NCBI RefSeq assembly: GCF_003056055.1
Contig: NZ_PYFP01000002.1
Location: 620,001-684,000, forward strand
Source of the DNA: Glaciimonas sp. PCH181
GTDB lineage: Bacteria; Pseudomonadota; Gammaproteobacteria; Burkholderiales; Burkholderiaceae_D
Direction: 5' to 3'
Length of the DNA: 64,000 bases
The notes under the pieces were generated by a model. It was given only the letters and a program-made list of their open reading frames with translations. It ran no database searches and was not told the DNA's origin. A program made the position numbers and the translations under genes. Positions 27,512 to 38,078 of this stretch are shown in pieces. The stretch's first letter is position 1. Each line of letters starts with the position of its first letter.

Positions 27512-27548
27512 AAAAAAGCCGTTGATCTGTCAAGATCAGCGGCTTTTT
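27512..27548 (-). terminator. Rho-independent terminator of the grpE-dnaK-dnaJ operon
   Basis: AAAAAGCC with TGATCT inside pairs with AGATCA and GGCTTTTT; four-base loop. On the minus strand it follows the dnaJ stop by about 37 bases and ends in a T run. Confidence 0.82.
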
Positions 27549-27585
27549 GCAACTATTTTTAGACGTTTTATCGAGAACGCCTTAA

Positions 27586-28722
27586 TTACTCAAAGAACTC
27601 TTTAACTTTGTCTTTCCAAGACTTGGTCTGAGGATTGTGTTTAGCGCCGCCTTCAGTTGTCAGCAAATCAAAATCACGCAGCAGTTCTTTCTGGCGATCA
27701 CTTAACTTCACTGGCGTTTCGACCACGACGTGGCAAAACAGATCACCGGCATAGCCTGAACGAACCCCTTTGATCCCCTTGCTACGCAAACGGAAGGTTT
27801 TGCTAGACTGCGTGCCTTCTGGGATCGTGAACGAGACCTTGCCATTGAGCGTCGGCACTTCAATTTCGCCGCCCAAAGCCGCCTTAGCAAACGAAATCGG
27901 CATTTCGCAATGCAAATCATCGCCATCACGCTGAAATACGCCGTGCTGCTTGATATGAATTTCGACATACAAATCGCCTGGAGGCCCGCCGTTCATGCCC
28001 GGCTCACCGTTGCCGGATGACCGAATGCGCATGCCATCGTCGATCCCTTCAGGAATCTTCACTTCGAGGGTTTTATTGCGTTTGATACGACCGGCACCTG
28101 CACAAGACGCGCATGGTTCAGCGATGACTTTGCCGCTACCATGACATTTTGGACAAGTTTGCTGAATGCTGAAAAATCCTTGCTGCATCCGGACCTGACC
28201 ATGACCACCGCAAGTCGGGCATGTCACTGGCTCTGTGCCAGGCTTGGCACCGCTGCCGTGACACGGCTCGCAAGCATCCCATGAAGGAACGCGAATAGTG
28301 GTGTCAAAGCCGTGCGCAGCCTGCTCTAGCGTGATTTCCAGGTTGTAGCGCAAATCTGCACCGCGATATACCTGCGGGCCAGCGCTGCGACCGCCACGTT
28401 GACCACCGCCACCACCGAAGATATCGCCAAAGATGTCGCCAAAGGCATCCGCAAAACCACCACTGCCACCACCACCGCCTCCGCCACCCATATTTGGGTC
28501 TACACCGGCGTGACCATAGCGATCATAGGCCTCACGTTTTTGCGGGTCGGACAGCATCTCGTAGGCTTCTTTCGCCTCTTTGAATTTATCTTCAGCACCT
28601 TTGCTATCCGGATTACGGTCCGGATGATGTTTCATCGCGAGTTTGCGGTACGACTTCTTGATTTCTTCATCAGAAGCGTTTTTCGCAACCCCTAGAATTT
28701 CGTAAAAATCACGTTTCGCCAT
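27586..28722 (-). CDS. dnaJ: chaperone DnaJ
   Basis: 378 residues. J domain at 1-70 with the HPD motif (KHHPDRNPD), a Gly/Phe-rich linker, then four zinc-binding repeats [24 protein letters not shown] and CASCAGAG, and the C-terminal substrate-binding domain. Stimulates the DnaK ATPase and delivers clients. Third gene of grpE-dnaK-dnaJ, with a 221-base gap after dnaK. Confidence 0.97.
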   Translation of the reverse strand: MAKRDFYEILGVAKNASDEEIKKSYRKLAMKHHPDRNPDSKGAEDKFKEAKEAYEMLSDPQKREAYDRYGHAGVDPNMGGGGGGGGSGGFADAFGDIFGDIFGGGGGQRGGRSAGPQVYRGADLRYNLEITLEQAAHGFDTTIRVPSWDACEPCHGSGAKPGTEPVTCPTCGGHGQVRMQQGFFSIQQTCPKCHGSGKVIAEPCASCAGAGRIKRNKTLEVKIPEGIDDGMRIRSSGNGEPGMNGGPPGDLYVEIHIKQHGVFQRDGDDLHCEMPISFAKAALGGEIEVPTLNGKVSFTIPEGTQSSKTFRLRSKGIKGVRSGYAGDLFCHVVVETPVKLSDRQKELLRDFDLLTTEGGAKHNPQTKSWKDKVKEFFE

Positions 28723-28943
28723 GTTTTGGCACCCTATTATTGAAGAACATATTTGTAGCTGACGTTAGTGGCTTTTCAATTCGTTCGTCCCGGAATCGGG
28801 GACGTAAAACGATGGATCGAGCTCAACAACGCAGCAACATGGCAATTTGCTCTAAGCGAAAACGCCGAACAGAGCTAAAAGCTTTGTCCGGCGCGTCATT
28901 GCAGTGCATCGGAAGACTTCCCGATGCACCGCCGGACGAATGT

Positions 28944-30893
28944 TTACTTGTCTTTTACTTCTTTGAAATCAGCATCAACGACGTCGTCTTCTTTTGCTTT
29001 GCCTTCTGATGCACCGGCGTTACCACCAGCACCAGCAGCACCTTCAGCGCCCGCAGCAGCTTGTTGCGCTTGCATGTCGGCATACATCTTTTCGCCGAGT
29101 TTTTGCGCTGCTGTGCTCAAAGCGGCGGATTTGTTGTCGATGGCTGCTTTGTCGCTGCCCTTCAACACTTCTTCCAGTTCTTTGATCGCGGCTTCGATGC
29201 TTTCTTTCTCAGACGCTTCCAGCTTGTCGCCGTACTCAGCCAGTGATTTACGTGTCGAATGGACCAGCGCATCGCCTTGGTTATGCGTTTCAGCCAATTC
29301 TTTCAAACGCTTGTCGTCTTCGGCATTCAATTCCGCATCACGCACCATCTTTTGAATTTCTTCTTCGGTCAAACCAGAGTTTGCCTTGATGGTGATCTTG
29401 TTTTCTTTACCAGTTGCTTTGTCTTTCGCGCCGACGTGCAAGATACCGTTCGCGTCGATATCGAAAGTCACTTCGATCTGCGGTGTACCGCGTGATGCTG
29501 GCGGGATACCTTCCAGATTGAATTCGCCCAGACCTTTGTTACCGGCTGCCATTTCGCGCTCGCCTTGGAACACTTTGATGGTCACTGCTGGCTGATTGTC
29601 GTCAGCAGTCGAGAACACTTGGCTAAACTTAGTCGGAATAGTCGTATTTTTCTTGATCATCTTGGTCATGACGCCGCCCATCGTCTCGATCCCGAGCGAC
29701 AAAGGCGTAACATCCAACAGCAGCAAGTCTTTACGATCGCCGGACAACACCGAACCTTGAATCGCAGCACCGACAGCAACGGCTTCGTCAGGATTCACAT
29801 CTTTACGTGCATCTTTGCCGAAGAATTCTTTGACCTTTTCTTGCACTTTAGGCATACGGGTCATACCGCCGACCAGAATGATGTCGTCAATGTCAGAGAC
29901 CTTAACGCCAGCGTCCTGAATCGCAATACGGCAAGGCGCGATGGTTTTTTCGATCAATTCTTCAACTAACGATTCCAACTTAGCGCGTGTCATCTTCATA
30001 GTCAGATGGACTGGTGCGCCATTTGCCATCGCGATGTACGGCTCGTTGATTTCTGTTTGTTGCGAAGATGACAATTCAATCTTAGCGCGTTCTGCCGAAG
30101 CTTTGATACGTTGCAATGCAATCGCATCTTTGCCCAAATCGATACCATTGACCTTTTTGAACTCGTCCAGAATGTAATCGATCATGCGTTGATCGAAATC
30201 TTCACCACCGAGGAAGGTATCGCCGTTCGTCGACAACACTTCAAATTGCATTTCACCGTCAACGTCCGCGATTTCGATGATCGAAATATCGAAAGTACCG
30301 CCGCCCAAGTCATACACAGCAATCTTGCGATCGCCTTTTTCAGTTTTATCCAGGCCGAATGCCAGCGCAGCAGCGGTTGGCTCGTTGATGATGCGCTTTA
30401 CGTCCAGACCAGCGATACGGCCAGCGTCTTTAGTTGCCTGACGTTGCGCATCGTTAAAATAAGCAGGAACGGTGATGACCGCTTCAGTTACTTCTTCGCC
30501 GAGGTAGTCTTCAGCGGTTTTCTTCATTTTGCGCAAAACTTCTGCGGCGATTTGTTGAGGTGCCAGTTTTTTGTCGCGGACAGCAATCCATGCATCGCCG
30601 TTATCGGCTTTAGTGATCTCGTAAGGCATCAACGCGATGTCTTTTTGGACTTCTTTTTCGTCGAACTTACGACCGATCAGACGCTTAGTAGCGTACAGGG
30701 TATTTTTTGGGTTGGTGACTGCCTGGCGTTTTGCCGGGGCGCCGACCAGAATTTCGCCATCTTCTTGATACGCGATAACGGATGGCGTAGTACGCACACC
30801 TTCCGAGTTTTCGATAACCTTAGGCTTGCCGCCTTCCATGATGGAAACACAAGAATTGGTGGTACCCAAGTCAATGCCGATAATTTTACCCAT
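28944..30893 (-). CDS. dnaK: chaperone DnaK (Hsp70)
   Basis: 649 residues. ATPase domain signatures [33 protein letters not shown] and [13 protein letters not shown]; the substrate-binding domain follows; the alpha-helical lid ends in an Ala/Gly-rich tail and the conserved [11 protein letters not shown]. Central chaperone working with DnaJ and GrpE. Open frames on the other strand across this gene are the well-known antisense effect of dnaK codon use. Confidence 0.98.
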   Translation of the reverse strand: MGKIIGIDLGTTNSCVSIMEGGKPKVIENSEGVRTTPSVIAYQEDGEILVGAPAKRQAVTNPKNTLYATKRLIGRKFDEKEVQKDIALMPYEITKADNGDAWIAVRDKKLAPQQIAAEVLRKMKKTAEDYLGEEVTEAVITVPAYFNDAQRQATKDAGRIAGLDVKRIINEPTAAALAFGLDKTEKGDRKIAVYDLGGGTFDISIIEIADVDGEMQFEVLSTNGDTFLGGEDFDQRMIDYILDEFKKVNGIDLGKDAIALQRIKASAERAKIELSSSQQTEINEPYIAMANGAPVHLTMKMTRAKLESLVEELIEKTIAPCRIAIQDAGVKVSDIDDIILVGGMTRMPKVQEKVKEFFGKDARKDVNPDEAVAVGAAIQGSVLSGDRKDLLLLDVTPLSLGIETMGGVMTKMIKKNTTIPTKFSQVFSTADDNQPAVTIKVFQGEREMAAGNKGLGEFNLEGIPPASRGTPQIEVTFDIDANGILHVGAKDKATGKENKITIKANSGLTEEEIQKMVRDAELNAEDDKRLKELAETHNQGDALVHSTRKSLAEYGDKLEASEKESIEAAIKELEEVLKGSDKAAIDNKSAALSTAAQKLGEKMYADMQAQQAAAGAEGAAGAGGNAGASEGKAKEDDVVDADFKEVKDK

Positions 30894-31015
30894 GATGCTG
30901 TCCTTTACTTAATTTGTTGAATTTTGATGTTCTGAATATTGGGAGAAAAACGATGCTTTCAACCCTTTTCAGGTCCCAATAAGCGTTTATTTTTAATTTT
31001 TCGCTTATTTTTCGT

Positions 31016-31573
31016 TTATTTGCTTTGAGCAACAGTGACCAACGCCGGACGCAATAAACGGTCCGAAATGGTATAACCTTTTTGCAACACGCTGACGACT
31101 GTATTAGCTTCTTGCTCAGAAGGCACCATCGAAATCGCCTGATGCTTCATCGGGTCCAAACGGTCGCCCGGTTCAGGCGCAATTTCCAGCAGGCGATTTT
31201 TGTCAAACGCCGCGGTCAACTGTTTCAACGTCATTTCCACGCCTTCTTTTAACGACTCTACCGATGGCGCTTCCAGCTTTAAGGCGATTTCCAGACTATC
31301 TTTAACTGGCACCATTGCTTCAGCGAAATTTTCGATGGCGAATTTGCTGGCACGGGCGATATCTTCCTGAGCGCGACGACGGATATTCTCGGATTCGGCC
31401 TTGGCACGCAAAAACGCATCGTGCATATCAGCGATTTTGGCTTGCGCTTCGGCTAATGCGATTTCCAGAGCCGATTCGGTCGTGACGGCTGCTTGCTCTT
31501 CAGCAATGGTTTTTTTCGTTTTCAACTTGCACGGTCTGCTTTTCCATATCTTCCATTCAAAAATCTCCAGCAA
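31016..31573 (-). CDS. grpE: nucleotide exchange factor GrpE, frame disturbed near the start
   Basis: The GrpE body is intact: coiled-coil ([21 protein letters not shown]), then [12 protein letters not shown] and the beta domain ending [32 protein letters not shown]. The coordinates given are those of the open frame. The natural start should be the ATG at 31556, which has GGAG seven bases ahead and encodes [16 protein letters not shown], but that frame hits a TGA after 18 codons. The two frames meet at a run of seven A (31510-31516 on this strand); six would join them into one protein of about 179 residues. So this is a sequencing or assembly error, a real mutation, or slippage. GrpE releases ADP from DnaK. 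First gene of its heat-shock operon. Confidence 0.85.
   Translation of the reverse strand: MLEIFEWKIWKSRPCKLKTKKTIAEEQAAVTTESALEIALAEAQAKIADMHDAFLRAKAESENIRRRAQEDIARASKFAIENFAEAMVPVKDSLEIALKLEAPSVESLKEGVEMTLKQLTAAFDKNRLLEIAPEPGDRLDPMKHQAISMVPSEQEANTVVSVLQKGYTISDRLLRPALVTVAQSK
31510..31516 (-). other. A7 homopolymer at the grpE frame break
   Basis: Seven A in a row on the minus strand. One A fewer would put the ATG at 31556, with its good ribosome site, in frame with the whole GrpE coding region. Confidence 0.7.
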
Positions 31574-31713
31574 TATATGACTTAAATAATGTGTTTAGCG
31601 TGTTAATGCGGTGGTTAATGCGGGTATTTGCGCCGCTGCTATGGCGAACCCACTGTAATACGCGTTGAATTCAGCTTGATACGAGGCTTGCCCCGCTCGC
31701 TCTATGCATAGCC

Positions 31714-31741
31714 AAATGGGGCTATCTCCTACTTTTTCAAG
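31714..31741 (-). promoter_or_regulatory. sigma-32 heat-shock promoter of grpE-dnaK-dnaJ
   Basis: On the minus strand CTTGAAA (-35, 31735-31741), a 13-base spacer and CCCCATTT (-10, 31714-31721). This is an essentially perfect match to the RpoH consensus CTTGAAA...CCCCATnT. It lies about 160 bases before the grpE start. No CIRCE inverted repeat was seen here, so control is through sigma-32 rather than HrcA. Confidence 0.88.
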
Positions 31742-31899
31742 GGATTTATATCCCATCAAATTACAGCCGTAGCAACAATTTGTTGCACATTTTACCGGTT
31801 TGCGTTTGCTGCGATGCCGCAATAGCCCTATTCTGAATCAAATTGCTCTTACATATAGCAATTTCAGGCCATAGAAGTTGAATCTGCAAGGAGAAAATC

Positions 31900-31992
31900 G
31901 TGAAATTGTCCCTTATTTACGCCATGACGCTCGTTTATATATCGCTTGCAGCCGGCTGGATTAGCTATTCAAATTTAATTGCGCTTTACTAA
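31900..31992 (+). CDS. possible 30-residue small membrane protein
   Basis: A GTG start with AAGGAG six bases ahead, encoding 30 residues that are nearly all hydrophobic or aromatic (start MKLSLIYAMTLVY, end SYSNLIALY), enough for one membrane span. It lies on the plus strand in the gap between grpE and the end of hemH, so it is convergent with hemH and divergent from the grpE promoter. No family recognised. The strong ribosome site and clean span argue for a real small protein. Confidence 0.45.
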   Translation: MKLSLIYAMTLVYISLAAGWISYSNLIALY

Positions 31993-32026
31993 TCATAAAC
32001 ACAACCAACCTCGAACTGTTCTTGCC

Positions 32027-33133
32027 TTACGAGACTGCACCGATCCTGATCGCCTCATTTTTTTGCACAACTGCTTGCGCTTTCTGTTCTGCCAATTCGC
32101 TGACGGACAACCGCGTCGGCCAGCCAATTAGTTGCTCCTCCACCAACATCGCCAGCGCATTAATCCATGCGGGCGATTGATTCAGGCAAGGGATAAGATA
32201 AAACTCTTTCCCTCCAGCCTTCAAAAAATCCGCCTTTGCTTCAATTCCGATCTCTTCCAGCGTTTCCAGACAATCACTGGTAAAGCCTGGACACATCACA
32301 TCAACCCGCCCAATACCCTGCTTCGCCAACTTTTCCAATGTCGGCGCAGTGTAAGGCTGCAGCCATTCGGCCTTGCCGAAACGTGACTGAAACGTGACCA
32401 TATATTGGTCTTGCGACAGATCCAACGCGTGCGCCAACAATCTTGCTGTTTTATAGCATTCACAGTGGTAGGGATCGCCCAGAAGCAAGGTCCGCTTCGG
32501 TACGCCATGAAAGCTCATCACCAGTTTGTCTGGCAAGCCATTCATTTCCCAATGGGCCAAAACTGACTCTTTTAACGCTTGGATATACGCTTCATGGTCG
32601 TGGTAATTTTTTACCAGACGCAATTCCGGGATATTCCGGATTTGTGCGTAATGGCTGAATACCGCATCAAAAATAGAGGCCGTTGTGGTCGCTGAATACT
32701 GTGGATACGCTGGCAGAATCAATATCCGATCACAGCCATCGACTTTTAACTTATCCAACACTGACGACAAGGATGGATTGCCATAACGCATGCCGTAAGC
32801 AACCTCGACTTTATGGCCACGTTGACCTAAATAACCCCGCAACAGCATGGATTGCTTTTCTGTATTCACTTTTAACGGCGAACCTTCATTGGTCCAGATC
32901 GATGCATATTTTTGCGCTGATTTGCTGGAGCGAAACGGCAAAATGATCCAATGCAAAATGCACCACCAGATGATGCGGGGGATTTCGACCACGCGAGTAT
33001 CGGATAAAAACTGTTTCAAATAGCGTCGCACGGCGCTGGCGGTTGGCGCATCCGGCGTTCCCAGGTTGACCAACACTACCGCTGTTTTTAGCGTAGCGCC
33101 ATGCGTGAAAGGCGGTTCTTTACGAAAAGTCAT
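32027..33133 (-). CDS. hemH: ferrochelatase
   Basis: 368 residues. Inserts Fe2+ into protoporphyrin IX, last step of haem synthesis. Conserved segments: VLVNLGTPDAPTASAVRRYL, RIIWWCILHWIILPFRS, AYGMRYGNPSL, ILPAYPQYSATTTAS, and VMSFHGVPKRTLLLGDPYHCEC with the catalytic His, then FQSRFGKAEWLQPYT. Position upstream of grpE is usual in Oxalobacteraceae and Burkholderia relatives. Confidence 0.95.
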   Translation of the reverse strand: MTFRKEPPFTHGATLKTAVVLVNLGTPDAPTASAVRRYLKQFLSDTRVVEIPRIIWWCILHWIILPFRSSKSAQKYASIWTNEGSPLKVNTEKQSMLLRGYLGQRGHKVEVAYGMRYGNPSLSSVLDKLKVDGCDRILILPAYPQYSATTTASIFDAVFSHYAQIRNIPELRLVKNYHDHEAYIQALKESVLAHWEMNGLPDKLVMSFHGVPKRTLLLGDPYHCECYKTARLLAHALDLSQDQYMVTFQSRFGKAEWLQPYTAPTLEKLAKQGIGRVDVMCPGFTSDCLETLEEIGIEAKADFLKAGGKEFYLIPCLNQSPAWINALAMLVEEQLIGWPTRLSVSELAEQKAQAVVQKNEAIRIGAVS

Positions 33134-33297
33134 GCGGAATTTCCTGAAAATTTGCCGCGCCGAGATAGGCGCGTGCAGTTTTGGGGACAGCTTAGCGCTG
33201 GCTTTTTCGGTAAAAGGTCAAACGTGGATTGTTGCGGATAATGCCTACAAGAATCTCATCGCAGCAGGTAATCAGCTAGCTACCGTAGCAGCGCCAA

Positions 33298-34977
33298 CTA
33301 CGACGCCAATAATTCTCGTGCATGTTTACGCGTCGTGGCGGTTATTTCTATTCCACCTAGCATCCGCGCAATTTCTTCCACTCTGCTTTTGGTATCGAGA
33401 CCATCAATCGCCGACACCGTTTTGTTTGCTGCGCTTTGCTTGCTGACTTGAAAATGTTGATTAGCCTGACTGGCGACTTGCGGCAAATGCGTTACGCATA
33501 ATACCTGACGCGCTTGACCGAGGCGCTTAAGCAAACGGCCGACAACCTCGGCCACGCCGCCCCCGATGCCACTATCGACCTCATCAAAGATCAAGGTTGG
33601 CGTGGCGGTAGCGCTGGAAGTAATGACCGAAATCGCCAATGCAATCCGCGCCAACTCGCCCCCAGAAGCGACCTTCGCCAGCGGTCGCGGTACCACGCCA
33701 GCATGACCGGCGACCAAAAATTCAACTTGCTCTATTCCATGCAGCGTTGGTTCGCAAGGATTCAAGGCGACTTCAAAACGCCCGCCGCTCATGCTTAATT
33801 CTTGCATCGCCGCTGTCACTGTGGCGGTCAGGCTTTTGGCTGCTTTACCCCGCGCCTTGGATAATTTCTGCGCCAATCCAAGATAGGTCGCCTTTAGTTT
33901 CTCTTCCTGCACGCGCAATGCATCAAGATCGCTGGCGTCGGCCAACTGCTGCAATTGCGTGGAAAGCGTCGCCAGTTCCTGCGGTATGGCATCTGGTTCC
34001 AGTCGGAATTTGCGCGACGCGGAATGGATAACTTCCATCCGGCGATCAACTTCGTGCAAGCGGGCGGGGTCCAGCTCCATCCTGCTTAAATAATCATTGA
34101 GCGCATAAACTGCCTCTTGCAACTGAATCCGTGCTGGCTCCAGCGCTTCCAATACTGGCTTTAAATCGTTGTCGACGTCGACCAATTTACTAATCTTGAT
34201 ATTCAAGCCGGCCAACTGGGACAGCATCGGAATTTCTGCTTCAGAGATCAGATTCAGCGCTTCTTGCGCACCTTCGATCAGACTGGCAGCGTGGGACAAA
34301 CGGCTATGCTCATTGGTAATGTCATCCCATTCACCGGGCTTGACGGCGAGCTTTTCCAGCTCATTGACTTGCCATTCGAGCCGTTCACGTTCCAGCATGA
34401 CGTTTTTGGCGTTAGTTTCAAATTCCAGCCGTTGTTTAGCTAAGGCGCGCCAGCTCTTGTAAGCGGTGGAAACCAGTTGCAGTTCATCTTGCAAACCGGC
34501 TTGCCCATCCAGCAACAGCCGTTGCGAATCGGCTTTCAACAATGATTGATGCGCGTGCTGACCATGAATATCGACCAGCATTTCACCCAATTCGCGCAAC
34601 TGTCCTGCTGTCGCGGCAATCCCGTTGATATACGCTTTAGAGCGTCCGGCGTTGTCGATAACGCGTCGCAGCAGCACACCGCCCTCTTCGCTTTCAAATT
34701 CATTTACCGCCAGCCACGCTCTGACTGCCTCACTGGTATCAATCGGGCTGCCTTCGCTGTAGCGAGAGACTGAAAACTCGGCACTGATATCTGCTTTAGC
34801 CGCACCTTCACGTACCACGCTGGCATCGCCGCGCCCGCCCAGCGCCAAGGCCAACGCATCGATCAGGATGGATTTGCCTGCACCGGTTTCGCCGGTGAAA
34901 ACAGTAAAGCCAGACGCCAGATCAAGCTCAATGGCATCAACGATGACAAAATCGCGAATGGAAAGGGTGCGCAGCAT
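33298..34977 (-). CDS. recN: DNA repair protein RecN
   Basis: 559 residues (E. coli 553). SMC-like ATPase: Walker A FTGETGAGKSILIDAL near residue 29, two coiled-coil arms in the middle, the ABC signature ASGGELARIALAI and Walker B LIFDEVDSGIGG near the C-terminus. Acts early in double-strand-break repair with RecA. The start ATG has no Shine-Dalgarno sequence; instead a 12-base repeat stands three times directly before it. Confidence 0.95.
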   Translation of the reverse strand: MLRTLSIRDFVIVDAIELDLASGFTVFTGETGAGKSILIDALALALGGRGDASVVREGAAKADISAEFSVSRYSEGSPIDTSEAVRAWLAVNEFESEEGGVLLRRVIDNAGRSKAYINGIAATAGQLRELGEMLVDIHGQHAHQSLLKADSQRLLLDGQAGLQDELQLVSTAYKSWRALAKQRLEFETNAKNVMLERERLEWQVNELEKLAVKPGEWDDITNEHSRLSHAASLIEGAQEALNLISEAEIPMLSQLAGLNIKISKLVDVDNDLKPVLEALEPARIQLQEAVYALNDYLSRMELDPARLHEVDRRMEVIHSASRKFRLEPDAIPQELATLSTQLQQLADASDLDALRVQEEKLKATYLGLAQKLSKARGKAAKSLTATVTAAMQELSMSGGRFEVALNPCEPTLHGIEQVEFLVAGHAGVVPRPLAKVASGGELARIALAISVITSSATATPTLIFDEVDSGIGGGVAEVVGRLLKRLGQARQVLCVTHLPQVASQANQHFQVSKQSAANKTVSAIDGLDTKSRVEEIARMLGGIEITATTRKHARELLAS

Positions 34978-34980
34978 GGA

Positions 34981-35016
34981 GTTGAGTTAGAGGTTGAATT
35001 AGAGGTTGAACTTAGA
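34981..35016. repeat. three tandem 12-base repeats in the recN leader
   Basis: GTTGAGTTAGAG, GTTGAATTAGAG and GTTGAACTTAGA stand head to tail, ending three bases before the recN start codon. They take the place of a ribosome site. Copy number could vary between strains. Confidence 0.7.
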
Positions 35017-35121
35017 TCGGTTTGTGAGACAAAAATCGGTTTCAAGCGTTTTCACGTGAGCGCTCAGCAACGTCGATAACAGAAACGGTTCAGGCATTTG
35101 AGCGGGCAGTGTACTGCAATT

Positions 35122-35145
35122 GATCGCCCAGAATACAGGGCGATC
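35122..35145. other. hairpin between nadK and recN
   Basis: GATCGCCC and GGGCGATC form a perfect 8-base stem with an 8-base loop, 28 bases past the nadK stop codon. There is no T run, so it may reduce read-through or protect the nadK 3' end rather than stop transcription. Confidence 0.4.
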
Positions 35146-35173
35146 TGATTGCGGCTTTCTGACTCGGTCTGGC

Positions 35174-36100
35174 TCAGCGCAAATGTCCATCCGCAGAAGG
35201 ATATTCGTTCCAGTGTAATTTTTGACGCAGCGTCTCGTAATAGCTCCAGCCAGCAGGATGCAAAAAGGTAATCGTGTGATCGGAACGTTTAATCGCGATA
35301 CGATCGCCCGATTGCAGGCTGGCTAGCGATTGCATGTCAAAATTGACACTAATATCCCGGCCATTGACGATTTCGATCACGATTTCGCTGCTGTCGGGCA
35401 CCACGATCGGTCGATTTGATAACGCATGCGGCGCAATCGGCACCAAAACAATGCCGCTAAGCGACGGATGTAGCAATGGACCGCCAGCCGACAACGCATA
35501 GGCCGTCGAGCCGGTCGGGGTCGAGACAATGAGGCCATCCGAACGCTGGTTATACATAAATCGACCATCGACATCGACTCGGAGTTCGGCCATGCCAGTC
35601 GTCGCACCGCGTGACACGACGATGTCATTAAACGCCAGCGCACTAAAAATAACCGCATTGTCGCGTTTCACTACCCCTTGCAACAACGTACGACGTTCGG
35701 ATTCAACGTTGCCATCTAGCATTTCGCCCAGGACCGGCAGCATCCGCTCTAGCGAAATATCGGTCATAAATCCCAGTCTGCCTTGATTGATACCAATCAA
35801 CGGCACATCGTAGGGCGCGAGTTGGCGGGCAATACCAAGCATGGTGCCGTCGCCGCCAAGGACAATCGCAGCATCGGCCTGAAGGCCGATTTGCGCAGGC
35901 GTCAACGCGTCAAATCCGGTCAGGGCGATGTTTTGCGCGGTCTCAGCTTCAAACACGACGTTATGCCCGCGCGCCAGCAAAAATGCGGCGACCTCGTTTA
36001 ATGATTCGGCAATACCGGCGGCATAATACTTGCCAACAATCGCAATGGTTTTTGGCAAATTGGGGAAATTTTGCTGATGAGATAATTTTATAGGCCACAT
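35174..36100 (-). CDS. nadK: NAD kinase
   Basis: 308 residues from the ATG at 36100 ([23 protein letters not shown]); the frame is open 65 codons further upstream but that part runs into the divergent HAD gene and looks non-coding. Phosphorylates NAD to NADP. Motifs: [26 protein letters not shown], the substrate-binding NDIVVSRG, and [16 protein letters not shown]. Precedes recN by 196 bases. Confidence 0.93.
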   Translation of the reverse strand: MWPIKLSHQQNFPNLPKTIAIVGKYYAAGIAESLNEVAAFLLARGHNVVFEAETAQNIALTGFDALTPAQIGLQADAAIVLGGDGTMLGIARQLAPYDVPLIGINQGRLGFMTDISLERMLPVLGEMLDGNVESERRTLLQGVVKRDNAVIFSALAFNDIVVSRGATTGMAELRVDVDGRFMYNQRSDGLIVSTPTGSTAYALSAGGPLLHPSLSGIVLVPIAPHALSNRPIVVPDSSEIVIEIVNGRDISVNFDMQSLASLQSGDRIAIKRSDHTITFLHPAGWSYYETLRQKLHWNEYPSADGHLR

Positions 36101-36175
36101 GCTGGCGATTAAACCATAATTTAGCCCGGTGTTACAGCTTCCTTGGAGGATACTCCGCAGACAATTTGATCTATC

Positions 36176-36916
36176 ATGCGCAATATGACAAATACCGCTA
36201 ACCACCCACAATCCCATGCCCCCATAAAAGCTGTCCTGTTCGATCTGGATGACACGCTGTGGCCGATTATGCCCGTGCTGGTGAGAGCCGAACAATTACT
36301 GTACGACTGGTTAGCGTTGCATGCACCGGCAGTCACGCAGACATTTACGATTGAAACGCTGCGGCAAAGACGTATTGCGATGAGCAATACAAATCCGCTA
36401 TTCAAGATCAATTTATGGGCTTTACGCCATGCCGGACTGACCGAGGCATTTCAAAGTGTGGGAGAAGATACGGCCAAGGTCGATGCTGCGATGGCGCTGT
36501 TTTCCGAAGCGCGCCATGCGGTCACGCCATTCGACGATGTTCAGCCAGCGTTAACCCGTCTGGGTCAACGTGTTTTGCTGGGATCGATATCCAATGGCTT
36601 TGCCGATCTGGATAAAATCGGCTTGGCACCGCATTTTTCCATCTCCATAGCCGCCCATACTTTCGGCTGCGCCAAACCCGATCAGACCATCTTTCATGCC
36701 GCTTGCGACGCGCTTAAGGTCCGGCCGGAAGAAACTGTTTATGTCGGTGATGATCCATTGCTGGATGTAGTCGGTGCTCGCCAGGCTGGCCTGCGCAGTG
36801 TCTGGATCAATCGTTTTGAGCGGACGCTACCGGCCGGAATCGATGCCGATGCAGAATGCGTGACACTGCACGATTTGGAGGCTTGGCTGCATTTGCAGAG
36901 CGTCACAAGCCGCTAA
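36176..36916 (+). CDS. HAD-family hydrolase
   Basis: 246 residues. HAD motif [12 protein letters not shown] (Asp at about 22 and 24), motif II in [11 protein letters not shown], Lys in [14 protein letters not shown] and the acidic motif [20 protein letters not shown]. The helical cap after motif I marks it as a HAD-IA type, like haloacid dehalogenase, phosphoglycolate phosphatase or YjjG-like nucleotidases. Substrate unknown. Divergent from nadK and upstream of hrcA. The ATG at 36185 is an alternative start. Confidence 0.85.
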   Translation: MRNMTNTANHPQSHAPIKAVLFDLDDTLWPIMPVLVRAEQLLYDWLALHAPAVTQTFTIETLRQRRIAMSNTNPLFKINLWALRHAGLTEAFQSVGEDTAKVDAAMALFSEARHAVTPFDDVQPALTRLGQRVLLGSISNGFADLDKIGLAPHFSISIAAHTFGCAKPDQTIFHAACDALKVRPEETVYVGDDPLLDVVGARQAGLRSVWINRFERTLPAGIDADAECVTLHDLEAWLHLQSVTSR

Positions 36917-37055
36917 GCCGCCAGCAGCATCTAAACTCTGCCGTCAGAGAGTAAGTAAACGACAACAACTGAACAAGCGCAACGTGGCGTAACAGTGTAT
37001 AAGTACATCCATAAGGGGCTGGCAAGCTGAGCCAGCGCTCGCTAAAATACTGCCC

Positions 37056-38078
37056 ATGCATCTTGATACCCGCGCTCAAACTCTTCTGAAAGCCCTCGTA
37101 GAACGTTACATTCTCGACGGCCAGCCGGTAGGCTCGCGCGCGCTTTCAAAGATTTCGGGATTAGAGTTATCGCCTGCCACGATTCGCAATATCATGGCGG
37201 ATCTGGAAGAAATGGGCTTTGTCGCCAGTCCGCATACCTCTGCCGGACGGGTACCAACGCCGCGTGGTTATCGGGTGTTTGTCGATACGTTACTGACGGT
37301 ACAGCCGATTGATGAAAGCGCCCTTGAATCCCGGATGCAATCGCGCCTGCAAACCAACTCGCCGCAAAAGATCATTGCCAACGCTGCGCAAGTGCTATCG
37401 TCGTTGTCGCAATTTGCTGGTGTCGTACTAACGCCCCGGCGCGAATCCATCTTCCAGCAAATCGAATTTTTACGGTTATCCGAAAAACGCATCTTGCTGG
37501 TCATCGTGGGCCCCAGCGGCGATGTCCAGAACCGGTTGCTGCTAACCGATGTCGATTACACCCCGTCCCAGTTAGTACAAGCCGCAAATTACATCAATCA
37601 ACATTACGGCGGCCACAGCATAGACGATGTTCGCCATCGTTTACAAAGCGAAGTGCTGCAACTGCGCGACGACATGACGCGCTTGATGCAAGCCGCGGTT
37701 GAGGCTGGCAGCGATGCGATGACGGACAACGCAGATGATGTTGTGATTTCAGGTGAACGCAATCTTTTGAGCGTGACCGATTTATCGTCGAGCATGGCTT
37801 CGTTGCGTAAGCTATTCGATATGTTTGAGCAAAAAACCAATTTGATGCGCTTGCTAGATATCTCCGGCAAGGCTACAGGTGTGCAAATTTTTATCGGCGG
37901 AGAATCCCAACTCGTCCCGATGGAAGAAATGAGCGTCGTTACCGCGCCGTATGAGGTCAACGGTAAGATCGTCGGTACGCTAGGCGTCATCGGACCAACC
38001 CGGATGGCCTATCAAAGGGTCATCCCGATTGTAGACATTACGGCAAAATTACTCTCAAACGCATTAAGCCAGAACTAG
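37056..38078 (+). CDS. hrcA: heat-inducible transcription repressor HrcA
   Basis: 340 residues. N-terminal winged helix ([22 protein letters not shown] and [34 protein letters not shown]), then a GAF-like domain. Binds CIRCE repeats, usually before groESL in betaproteobacteria; its activity depends on GroEL. No CIRCE is visible in this window, so the target lies elsewhere. The last codons and the stop lie inside a perfect 18-base-pair hairpin. Confidence 0.94.
   Translation: MHLDTRAQTLLKALVERYILDGQPVGSRALSKISGLELSPATIRNIMADLEEMGFVASPHTSAGRVPTPRGYRVFVDTLLTVQPIDESALESRMQSRLQTNSPQKIIANAAQVLSSLSQFAGVVLTPRRESIFQQIEFLRLSEKRILLVIVGPSGDVQNRLLLTDVDYTPSQLVQAANYINQHYGGHSIDDVRHRLQSEVLQLRDDMTRLMQAAVEAGSDAMTDNADDVVISGERNLLSVTDLSSSMASLRKLFDMFEQKTNLMRLLDISGKATGVQIFIGGESQLVPMEEMSVVTAPYEVNGKIVGTLGVIGPTRMAYQRVIPIVDITAKLLSNALSQN

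Noticed and set aside
30111-30920. 269-codon open frame on the plus strand opposite dnaK
   Set aside because: Antisense frames across dnaK are a known by-product of its codon use; the sequence has no recognisable domain and the dnaK frame is full length.
31595-31822. 75-codon frame in the grpE leader
   Set aside because: It contains the sigma-32 promoter and shows no family or ribosome site.
31574-32026. CIRCE element before grpE
   Set aside because: The inverted repeat TTAGCACTC-N9-GAGTGCTAA was looked for and not found; the operon has a sigma-32 promoter instead.
35104-35115. LexA-box candidate before recN
   Set aside because: GCAGTGTACTGC is a dyad but does not fit CTGT-N8-ACAG, so SOS control of recN cannot be claimed.
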